A stretch of 64,000 bases of DNA from Apus apus. Taxonomy: Eukaryota > Chordata > Aves > Apodiformes > Apodidae. The stretch is from NCBI RefSeq assembly GCF_020740795.1, contig NC_067286.1:3963990-4027989 (forward strand), read 5' to 3'. The notes below the pieces were generated by a model that was given only the letters and a program-made list of their open reading frames with translations, searched no databases and was not told where the DNA came from. A program made the translations under genes and the position numbers. Every line of letters starts with the position of its first letter. The stretch's first letter is position 1. Of the stretch, positions 45,724 to 56,520 are shown one piece after another.

Positions 45724-45746
45724 AAAAAAAAAAAAGGGGGGGGGGG
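45724..45746. repeat. A12G11 homopolymer pair
   Basis: Twelve A followed by eleven G and further G-runs, upstream of DBX1; same form as the tract at 40615. Confidence 0.9.
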
Positions 45747-46228
45747 AGGGGGCTGAGGGGAGGAGGGGGGACCCAACCCAAAACCACTGGGAGCGGTGGG
45801 AGGAGGGGAGGGCGGACTTGAAGTCTGCGTGTGTCCCGGTCCGATGCTGGTAATCCGCATGAAATTGGGAGAGCCAGCACTTCAAATCCGGAGACCAAAG
45901 AGCTCGCCTGGGCTGAGCCAGCGGAGCCGCGCCGGGCAGCGCCGTCCCCGTCCCCCCCGCGCTGTCCCGTCCCTGTCCCCGCCGGCCCCGGGGGACGAAC
46001 GTCTCAATCACCTCCATGGCTCTACCCGCGGCCCCACGAGGACCCCCTAGAGCCGCTCCCTGGCGCTTCCCGCAGCCAAGTGAAAGCCAAAATTCTGTCC
46101 CCCCCCCCTTCTTTCCAAACCGGGAAGGGCTCCGCCGCCCCCGCTCCGCGCCCCTGCGCGGTGGTGGCTGCCCGGCCCTGCCGCAGCCCCGTGGCTTCTC
46201 GTTCTCCAAAGCGTGTGTGTGCGGGTTG

Positions 46229-46249
46229 TTTTCTTTCTTTCTTTCTTTC
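46229..46249. repeat. (TTTC)n microsatellite
   Basis: Five consecutive ttct/ttc units within a pyrimidine-rich tract beside the CpG-rich block. Confidence 0.85.
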
Positions 46250-46439
46250 CCTTTCCCCCCCGACTTCCTTCTTCCCTCTCTTTTCTCCCGGGGAGGGGGC
46301 AGCGGGCGGGATGCTCCGTCCCCGGCGTGTCCAACCTCCCTGATGATGCTTATCGACCTCGGCGGGAGCTTGAATGGAGGCTGCGGGGGCGAAGCTATAT
46401 TAAGACACCTCAGGCTTCACCTTTAGAATTCAAGCACAA

Positions 46440-47270
46440 GGAACAGTAACTGTTGGTTCGTTCAAAGCTCTTCTAGATCCCTCCTTTTCTTGAAAATCCT
46501 TCTATTGTGCCAATCAAGCAGATGGTTTGCAGGAAATATAGCTTGGCCCCAGTGACCGAAACTAATTTTAACTAGCTTTCCAAGCCTGGCACGTTTGTTT
46601 TGCTCTTACAAAATAGCTAAAAAAAACAGCTGGCAAGGGTGAATTAAACCCATTAAAGACACATTTATAAGAAATTATATTCACATAGGTTGCTCGAAAC
46701 CCCCCTAAGAGGGGAGAGATGAGCGTATTGAAATGAAAATGTCCCTGAACACACTACCCTCCTTAACATCGCCTGAGAGTCTCAAAACATTTTACTAAAT
46801 AGATTAACTTGACTATTGTTTCGCATCACATTTATCAGCTTCATTAAGTGAATAGCTGAACAAATATATTACGCATGCATGAAAAGCTCTTTTGGGGGCT
46901 GCCTTATTGTGTCCTCAGCCCTGACAGGTGGTTAACTGTGTTTCTCTCTCCTCTCCCCCTCTCTCTCTCTGCGCAAAGAAAGAGGGATCCCGGACAGAGC
47001 GCACAGCCCAGACTTGGCAAAGGGACCTAGAGGGGAGAGTTACTTTCTTTTCCCTCGCCATTCATGCTGGCCAGCCTAGAGTGCACGCAGCCTGAAATGC
47101 AACCAGATGATCTGATCATGTCAAAAGTAATTAACTTTAGTTTAGCCTCTGTGTCTTGCTTGCACTTTACTAACTCCTTCCAAGCCTGTTTAATTTGCAT
47201 CCTTTCTTCCAAATTTCATTCTTTTTGTCCACTTTGTTCTTTTATCCTTTCCCCAACCTTCACCTTTGTT
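46440..47270. promoter_or_regulatory. Candidate enhancer-like region
   Basis: AT-rich with ordered motifs: cagctgg, gggtgaattaaaccc, taaatagattaac, acattcat-type repeats, gacaggtggttaac (E-box CAGGTG) and gtaattaactttag. It has the look of conserved noncoding DNA near developmental genes; conservation itself cannot be tested here. Confidence 0.3.
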
Positions 47271-50200
47271 TAAAAAAAATAATAATAATCTGGGGTTGAG
47301 CAATCCCTTTTCTTTCTTCTCCACTGATCTGTATAATAAACAAATAACCACGCAACCTCCGTAAAAACAACTCCTTTCAGGAGCTAAGATGTGCACTTTT
47401 TGGAGAGCTGGGATTTGCAAAATGTGGTATGGTGGGGTTTTTGTTGCCTTAATTTAAAGATTATTTAGCACAGTGGAAACTAGTTGGGAATTAAGGCAGT
47501 GCCTGTATGGATTCTCAGATGCTGGAGGCCACTGTCCTGCTTGTTTCAGTTGTGGACTCTGCAGATGAAGCGTGGAGGAGGAGAGAACATGATACTATCC
47601 CGCTTATGCTCTCCAGCAGAGTAAGATGAGTCTCTCATCTTACTCAAGCAGTAAGAATTAAAAATCCTTTTGTCTTTCAACTCAGGTTTTAAATCTACTC
47701 CTACCACCTCACTGCAAACCAAAGTGGGGATCCTTTACTTAGGACAGTGGAAAATTTCTCTGCTCATGGATTCATTGAAATCTCCAGGGTGTGGGGTGGT
47801 TTTAAGTGCTGGGAGTTGAGGATCCCATTGCTTTTCTACTTATAAAGCCCCAGTTCTGTTCCCCATTCTCCAGGCTATGACAGGAAGGACAGCGTTCCTT
47901 GAAGGAAAGGAATTTGTCAGGCCAGTTCAGCAGGAAAAGGAATGTGTCCTGAAGTGGATTTCAGCAAACCTGATGTTTTGCTATGACTTTAAACTGAGGG
48001 TCCCTGAGCCCACTCACTCCCTCAATGTCTCCGCTGGGAGTTGATGCTGCCTCCATCCCTCTGCCTGCTGAAGTAATGTGTAGGGAGGGACCTCTGTCTC
48101 CCAGAAAAAGAACAACAGAACTGCTATTTTAACTACCCCTGTAGAATTAAACCCGGGTCTTCTCTTATTTCTACACCTTTCCTTAAAAGAGCCAGATCAT
48201 TAGCCCTCAGTCCCTCAGCTTTTACCAACTGGTTCTGTGCTTCCTTGGGGCTTAAGCCTCTCTGAAAAGTTTGAGAGAAAGGCTTGAAAGAGAGATGCTG
48301 GTGAGAGCCTGGGTACTTGGGAGCACTGTTCCCAGTGGAAAGCCCTCCCTAAGGTCTTGCTGGTGGTGAGTAGCTAGGAAGATGGTGATGGGCTGGGAAG
48401 TTCACTCACCTCGCTCCTGCTAGATGAAAATGCCCTCTGGTCGCATGATCCAGGAAGGGAACAGCTGTTGGGGGAGTATCCATGTGGCAGCAAGGAGGTT
48501 TTAGTGAAGCAATGACCTGCACTCTGATGTATCACACTGTCTGTAAAGTCATACCTCCTAGTGCAAAAGCTTTGGCACGCAGGTTTCAACTTCTTGGCAT
48601 AAACTCATTGTAAGATTATTCTTGATTCTGAAAGTGTGGAAGTATCTCCTTCAAAACCCAGTGTTTTTTTCTCTCAGGGTCTTACAGGAAAGTGCTGAAA
48701 GTTCTGTTGACAAGGATTAACCTACACAACTTCTGGTGAAAAAAAAAGACCATGTGGTAAAGAAAGAAGAGAAACTCAAACACTTTGGAACAGTTACTTA
48801 GCAAGAAAAAGAAGTGCAGAATTTCCTTGCTGGGATGCTGAAATGGTCTTAAAATTGAAATGGGGGAAACTCTTAAAAAAATAAATACACTTTTGAGTCC
48901 TGGGGTTTTTTTATCCTTGAATTCCCTGGGCATCTAGTGATTTCCCCCTGGAAGCATTACGGTTCTAAATTTGTTCATCAGGGCTGTACATTCACAATTA
49001 CGTGGTTCTGCTCCAGACCACGCCTGAACTGTGGCAATACTTGTGTCTATAGGTCATGGGCAAACTCTCACACGTCTATAGAGGAAAACAACTACATGCA
49101 GGCTTCTTAGGAGAAGGTGTAACACTTGTTGTTTTGTTTGTTCCCCTCCACCCCCCCAACAAAAAAAAAAAAAAAAAAGGAAAACAATTGATATGGATTA
49201 TGTTTAATTTTTGGAGCTCTGACAGAAGAAGAAGGCTGATAAATTTTGTCCCTCCGGGTTTGCCTCCATAGAGCCACTGAGAAATGCAAGTACTGGTCCA
49301 CGTGTTCTGTTCCCAGGTACATTGTGTAAATTGGAAAGTCAGATAAAGAAGGTATTTCTGTTGTTCTTTGGGGATGCTTTTTAATCATGTGAGGTTCTTT
49401 AGATAGAGAAAAACAAAGGAAAGTGGAACAATAATACCTGAGGAATTAATAGCCTCGTAATCTTAGGCATCATGGACATCTCTCAAAGATTCTCAAGTGT
49501 AGGTTTCTGGATTCAGGCTGACTGAATAAGCCTGTGGCTCATTGTGGGCATTAGAGAGGACTTCCCTTCTTGGTCTTTGCTTTGCAAGCAGCACAGCTTC
49601 ACAGTGTTCAGAGGTGAAGGTTTCTTCCACTTTTACTCTCAGGAAAAGCTGCTGAGGTTCCAGTTTCACTTCCACTTGCAACACTTGCTTGAAACAGCAA
49701 AGACCAGAACCTTTCTGATGGGAGCTTCCCCAACCTGTAGAAAGTACTTTCTTCTCAGATAATTGTTTCTTTCTGACAAACAGGAAGAAAAGCCTTACTT
49801 GTTTTCCACCAGCCATGAGATTGGATGGATACAAGGTGGAATGCGTTGCCTGTTTATGCCTTCCGCTTTCTGAAAGCAAATGGAAATCTCTGGGACTCAG
49901 GAGGAGACTGCAAGCGTGTAAAGAAGGTTGTAGAAAAGCTTTTCCCCGTGTCTTTGGCCTGAGAATGTTGCTCGTTCTGTCAGGGCTGAAGTCGGGGGCA
50001 AAACTCATGATAATTTCAATGCAGTGGGGTTAAGCCCTAGAAGAATTGGAATGTACTTGTCTCTTTTCAGTACTTTGTCAGGAGTGTTTTGATACTGCAG
50101 GGGAAATATCAAAGACAGCTGAAGTTTAGAATTAGACAGCCAGGATGTTTGAATGGGATCTTCATAGTCAGAAATAGGTTTTCTTAAGTTTCTTGTCATG

Positions 50201-52790
50201 CATGTACAAACAAGAACTACTTAACAAAAGTCATGTTTTAGTGGTGCAATCAAATTTTTGGCTCTCATGAGGACATGGATTTAGTTGGGGTTTTTTCTGT
50301 CTTTTTCCTTTTATTGTTACAAATGTAAGATGATGGAGAACACCAAATCTTGTGTCTCTAGAAATGTCTTTAGGGAAGTTGGATGTCATTTAACAGATGC
50401 AAAATTTGACCTGAGGAAATCTGGTAAGGTCAGGTTGTCCTGGCACAGGACTTGTCTCTTTTTGAGGGATCAGGAGATAAGAGTTTAGCTTTCAGCTACA
50501 TTTTCATCCTCCAGGTTCATGGATGTCCTGGGATAGGGAGTAGTTCTCTAGTGTCTTTTAAATGATTCTGGCTTAGGTCTTACAAGGAAGTACTTCCCCT
50601 CACCTATCAAAATTTATCAAGCTTTTCCTAATGTTATCACAGCAGAAAATTGTCTGTCTTTCCTTTTTGCTGGAAGTTTACTGCTCCCACAGAAAGAAAA
50701 ATAGAAGTCAGCAGAGGGGACTATATAGAGACAGGACTAAATGGCTGTCTTGGGCCAGACCCTCTCTCGAGCAGCAGTTTAAGCAAAGAGGCTGGACTTT
50801 GTGCTGGAGCAGTTAATATCCAGGCCTTTTCCCTGCTGCTGAACTTAGAGTAGAAGCAGGAGAGGGCTGAGATAGTTACTGAAGCACGGAAAAAATTTTC
50901 ATTCACTGCTGTCTGTGGCAGGTGGGTGTACAGCAAGAGTCTTCTGACTTGTGAGAGGAAGAATAGGTGGTGTGCTCTTGTTACCTTCTGCTATTTCTAA
51001 GATGTTCTTTAGCCAAAGAAAAAGCTTTTTGATCTCAGTTCTGATGCTCCAGCCCTAATGTCTAAAAGATTGTTTTGAGCAGGATGAAGTAACTGGGGGA
51101 TTTATGATACATACTGATCTGAGCAGAAGAATCCAGCAATCAGATACCTTTATTTGGAAAAACTGATTCATGCAAGGGTTTGCATCTGGTTTCAGGCACC
51201 ATAGTACAAAATGGAACTGACTCTGCTTTGGACTGGGCTGAGGTAAAAATTCAAAACTGGGTTATTTACACTCTGGGCAGATGGAGGAAGATTGTGAAAC
51301 AGTCTCACTATTTCCAAGAAAAAAAATCTAAAGATTTTCTACAAAGCCTGTATGAAGAACCTTCTCTTGGTGTACTTTACATTTCCTGTTTGCCTTCCCT
51401 AAAGGAGCAGGTAGGGCTGATGTGCTCTAACCTACTGCAGCTCCTTTTCACCCCTATTTTAGTATCTCTAGGAAGCCAGTAGATTTCAAACCTGCTATTT
51501 ATGTTGGGAAACTGACTCCAGTACACACCTAGACTGCCTAGCCACATGGAAAAAAACATGAAGAAAGACAACTAAAGTCACCCTCCCAGGCCGAGGATTC
51601 TTCAGCTCTCATGTTGGGAATCTAAGATGTTCCCTGGTCCTGGGGTAGTGTGGCCAAGAGGACTGTTGTTCTTCTTCCCCAGACTGAGAGGTCTGTCCTT
51701 AAGGCAAAAACACCACCTTTAACTCTTCAGCTTAGATGTGTTTTAAGTGCTGTTCTCTTGAAGACCTGCCATTAAATCATAAGGTTTGTTTTATGACTTA
51801 AACAAAGCTTTATTTGAAAATATAAGCAAGACAGCCAAGTAATTACGTACAGCTTTTCAAGAATGTGCACTTTGTTTTCTTCTTCATTTAAATTCCAGAG
51901 TGCACAGGACTCCCATTTTAAAGTAGATTTTAACCATGACTAGAGAAGCTTAGTTATCACTTATGCACTATAAACAATATGCAGGGGGGAGATGTTTTGA
52001 TCAGAGCTATTCAGTCCTTGCTTGCTGATCTAATTACAAAGTGTAGGTTTCCTGACACAGAGCTGCTTGCATAGAAAAGGCTTTTCTCACACCTGGTGGA
52101 TTGTTTAGCCAAGCTTTTTAAATGCTTACAGTTTTAAAAGAGGGGAGAAAAAATCTTTTTAAAAAACAAGTTCCTGTGCAGGGCAATAGAAAGAATTTAG
52201 TGGTTGTCAACATGAGTTTAGTATAAGGGTGCTGCATAAAATGTGGGTTTGCTTTACATTGACCTTTGGACATAGTAGCCCCAAACATTGCTTTACTTTT
52301 TATTTAAGGGTTAAGGAGAGAAGGAAAGATAACAGATGTTGGTGACTGTATTGAATTAAAAGTGTACATGTGTGTGTATATAATACATATGTGTGTGTAT
52401 ATAATACATATATGTGTGTGTGCAGACAGACAGGATGCTCTGATATTTTGGGATGTTATTGTTAGTGCCTGAAGTGCTCCACAGCTCTGAAAGGGCAGCT
52501 TTGAATTGCAGCCCCAGCAAAACAGTATTTTTGTGCTTTTTTGTCCACCCCCCCCCCGGCTCCCGATTCCTACAAACAAAATAAAGTACCTTGTCGAATA
52601 AGGGCCATTGAGCAGGGATGATGGGTTAAGAGCGGGGGTCTGAGGTGGCAGCGTGGGTGCTTGTTTATCAGGGAGGAGTTGTCAGTTGTTGGCTGTGCTG
52701 GTGAAAGGAGGGACGCTGGAGTCTGGTGGCTGGGAGAGCATTGATGGGAGGTAACGGGGTAATCGGATTGAAAGTTAGCCATGGTATTTA
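47271..52790. other. Intergenic DNA, no gene recognised
   Basis: Unique sequence with homopolymer runs (A18 near 49161-49178) and a (TG)n/(TA)n minisatellite at 52366-52424. The 171-residue minus frame at 49493-50008 shows no recognisable domain. Confidence 0.6.
52366..52424. repeat. TG/TA minisatellite
   Basis: Three units of about 19-21 bp of the form acat(at)gtgtgtgtatataat in tandem. Confidence 0.85.
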
Positions 52791-52960
52791 TGTCAGTTCA
52801 CATTTCGTCAAATGAATAATATGAGGTTGCTACCTAGCCCAGGCCTTGGCCCGGGGGTTGGGTTATAAAGAATCTAAGGCCTCATTTGATTCAAATATAA
52901 ATTAATTCTCACTGGAGCGTTGGCTGATTAATCTATTTGCATAATAGTAGAAAAACTGCA
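52790..52960. promoter_or_regulatory. Candidate enhancer-like element with POU octamer
   Basis: Contains exact octamer atttgcat at 52935-52942, adjacent ctgattaatct, and aaattaatt 30-odd bp upstream. Consistent with POU/homeodomain binding; conservation is untested. Confidence 0.35.
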
Positions 52961-55900
52961 GTGTGGTTACTTTTGCAGGGATTTTGACAAGAAAAGCTTT
53001 AAATTCATTTGAAAGAATATTGTGTGAGAAGTCAGGGAAGCAAAAGCACCTCTATAGGGCTCCTGAAGCCACTTCTTTTTCCCCCGACCCTGATGTGCAA
53101 AACCGAAGGCTAAACTTGTTCACGTGGAACTCTGACACCTTCCTGAAAGAAAATTGTGTTCTGATGTCTAGTCACACTTGCATTTTTGTGTTTTCTATAA
53201 ACAGTGCTGCTTACAGTAGTTAGAACAATGGCATCCTTGACCATTTTTGATATTTAATAAAAATGAGGCCTAAATAGAAAAGGCATCCTGTGTAGCTGGG
53301 ATGAATGTTGAACTGCAGCAAAGCTATGTGAGGAGATAAAGAGCTAGGAGAACCAAATTCACTTGAAATATAAATGCTATTTGTGTGTAAGGCTGGTTAT
53401 CATTTCCTATAGGGGAATGAAAGATCCTGAAAGATTCTGCTGGCCACTGGCATCATGACAGAGTGATGAGGGAAGGAGCAGAGAGAGTGGGTCTCAGTGC
53501 TGTCACTGAGCACAGGCTTGGAAAGAAAAAGGGCTTCCCACCCCCCCAAGAAGTGTCTCCAGCATTTCACTTTTGGAGATGACCCTTGTAGAGGACAATA
53601 TGCTGGAGGAGAGGGTGCACCTACACACGTGCACAGTCACACAAGCATGTTATTCCATCACATCCCATTTTTGCCTAAATTTTCAGGTGAAATACTCTGC
53701 CTCTCTACTGCCTGTACAATATATTAGAAAGGTTTGGTTTTGGTTTTGTTTTTTTTCCCCTCACTATCTACATGGCTGAAGTGTTTGACTGGCAAAGGAT
53801 TTTATGGTTGCACACAGATACTGAGACTGTTTTGGGAATTGTGTTTGGGTCCACTGAATGAACAGAATTGTGTAAAGTTCATAAAACACATCAGTGAGAC
53901 ATTTCCAAAAGTAATCCAAATCCTGCTCTGATTGACCTCTTCAGGCATTTTGCCAGTGAGAAAAAACTTGCTCTAATTAAGTGAAATGCAAACCTTCCAG
54001 CTAGGATGTTGAGAGGCTGTTTTAGGGGATCAGCATGCATATGTACACTGGGAACCTCCAGGTCCATGTTCTCTAGAGCTACCTGTGTATTTGCAGAAAA
54101 GTTGGGCTGTTACTGACTTTTTTGAGTTTTAAGGTACGTACTAAGATTAAAGATCTCAGGGTTTTGTAGTGAATGTGACCCTGCTGCAGACCAGCTAAGT
54201 TTTCACTCTGAGTTTGTTGGCTTCTACCAAAACCTAAGGACTTCAAGCACAGTGGGAGTAGGAGATGTCCCACTTACTCTCTTCGGCTAAGGGCTGAGAA
54301 ACCTCACAATGGCTTTTTCCAATGAAATCTTTGAATCCAGATACTTGGGAAGAATCAAATTTATGTTGTGGATTATAGTTATGCTAAAGCAAATGACACT
54401 GTAAAAATTGTTCATGTTCTAGGCAGGAATACTGTAGCTAGTGGATCACCTAGAAGTACATCCACACACAGGAAATAGGGTTTTGCAGGAGTGTTGCCAG
54501 CCGTGCCTGAACTTTAGTATTTGTGGATGTCTCAGGCTTGCACAATTCAGGTCAGATCTCGTGCTATGGCTTCTTTGATGCCAGTGGTATTGTCCTGACT
54601 TAAAGGGACATTTCCCATGAGGGGTCTTCAGCCAATTTGGCTATTGTTGGATGTTGTCTGGTTCCTCCTGCCTTGTCCCCTTCTTGTTCCTGGCTGTGTA
54701 AGCCCATAGGTCCTCTGTGTCAGCTCTGGTGCTTGACAGAACTTGTGCCAGCCTGGATCAGTGTCCCAGCAGAAAGCTAACCTGAGGAGACAAAACCAAG
54801 TCCTTTTCAGCTGGTGTAGCAAGTGGTAGCCTAGTGCAAGGTGCTGTGTGAGGGCTGAAGGCCATACAGTGGAGAGGGAAGGACTGCAAGGTGCAGTGGC
54901 ACTGGGGATGTGGCAGGGTTCACCAGCTTTTGCTGTGTGTAAGGCATGACATGAGCTCAGGCTGGAATATGTAACTTCATCTTTATTTCTTAAATTTGCT
55001 GGTTACTGCTTCTAGCTGTTGAGTTTTGTTTTGCCCCTTTCCCCTTTTCTCTTTCCCCTTCCCTCACCAGTACCAGACTTCTAGTGTAATTATTATTTTG
55101 ACCTGGCCTTCACCCTATCGATTGTTTTTCAGAACAATTTGGGAAGGATGTGCTGGTTTTATTCTGAGCTGGCAGTGAGGCAAAAGATCTTGACAAGCTG
55201 CCACTGAAAAAAGAAAGATGGTGGCCAAACTCACTTATTTAGGCAAAAAAACCCCTCTAGTAGCTGCATGTTCACTGTCACAAGACCAGTGTCTGAAAGT
55301 ACAAACCAACTTGATCCCAGCCATGGTCATAAATAGCTCCAATGCAGTATTTTTGTGGTTAATTCTTGTGGAAGGGGAATGTCTGGGATCTGCAGAAGGT
55401 TGGGCCATACAAGCCAAGGACATGCCTGATTACCAGAACATCGTTACAAAATCACAGTGACTCTGCTATCTTGCTCTGGTATTTATGAAGATTAAACAAG
55501 ACCCAGGAAAAGCCAAGACATCTGGTTCTGAACAGAAGCCATCAGTCTGTTGACAACCTTCTAGTTCAATTACTCTGTCTTTTACACCAAATGATTGATG
55601 TAGGTCTGATTGTTTGATCTGGGGCAAGTTGAAGGCAAATGAAATTATGCCTCTGCACTTGTCTGACTGACCTGGACAACACCCGTTTGTATTAGCCATG
55701 AGTGCTTCAGAAAAATACAAGACTTTACTTCCATTTACCTTGACACAGTAGAAAGAAGAGATGTCTGTCACATCAAAGACAGTACAGTGAAGGGCCGGGT
55801 GGGCAGTTCTGGGCTGGAAAGCCATGAGACAGCCTGCATGACAATCCTGTTGGTATGCCATCCAAGATGTTTGCTCATGATTGCCTTCAGTAAGGGCTTA

Positions 55901-56199
55901 GGTTGGGTAAGCAGGCAGGTCAGCTTATGAAATTGCAGAAGAAAAGGTTATCAGGTAGGACTTCGTGCTTCCTTCAGGAGTTTTTGAATGTAGAAACACC
56001 ATGACACGTTGTTTCAGCACCAGTTACAAAACCAAGCTTGTAGCCAGGCTTCCTCCCTGGTTCTCTGTCCGCCCATAATTTTATGTTTCACATTGTTTGT
56101 TGGTCGGGGTTGAACAAACCTGTGTTTGACATTTCTAGCACAGCTCATTGCTGGTAAAAAGGAAGCAAGGAGCTTTCATGTCTGCTGGGTACATCAGAT
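52961..56199. other. Intergenic DNA, no gene recognised
   Basis: No exon, repeat family or RNA gene identified. Short open frames lack family resemblance. Confidence 0.6.
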
Positions 56200-56520
56200 A
56201 TCTGACACTGAGAGAAACGATCTTCCTCTCAGAGCTGTAGAAAGTTGAATGGCAGAAGTAAATAACCAACAATGGGATATGCTCAACAATATTTATGTGA
56301 GCTTTGTGCTCTCAGATACACTTGGATGGCGGTGAATTGTCAGTGACTATATCAATCTGCCAAGTATGAATAGCTCTCAAAGAGCTCGAACCTTCTCAGG
56401 TTAAGGCATCTGTAAAGCTGATAGAGATCATGCATGATATTGATATGACCTCATTCCGAGGGCATATAAATTAAATCCTTCCTAAGCAGGAGCACTGACT
56501 CACTCAGCAATGTTCACATG
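56200..56520. promoter_or_regulatory. Weak enhancer-like candidate
   Basis: Contains acaatggg (SOX-like), atcatgcatgatattgat and cagataca in a compact AT-rich stretch. Support is motif content only. Confidence 0.2.

Larger units (their letters stand above)
45724..46400. promoter_or_regulatory. CpG-rich block about 3 kb upstream of DBX1
   Basis: Many CpG dinucleotides at 45880-46200 in an otherwise ordinary flank. It starts at an A12G11 tract and ends near a TTTC microsatellite (46229-46249). It may be a CpG island serving a noncoding transcript or an alternative DBX1 promoter; no exon was recognised. Confidence 0.4.

Noticed and set aside
45706..46343. Overlapping open frames of 136-170 codons on both strands
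   Set aside because: GC-rich, Arg/Pro/Gly-rich products on both strands are expected from base composition; no family signature.
49493..50008. 171-codon open frame on -
   Set aside because: No recognisable domain, no splice or promoter context and no codon-use support; probably chance.
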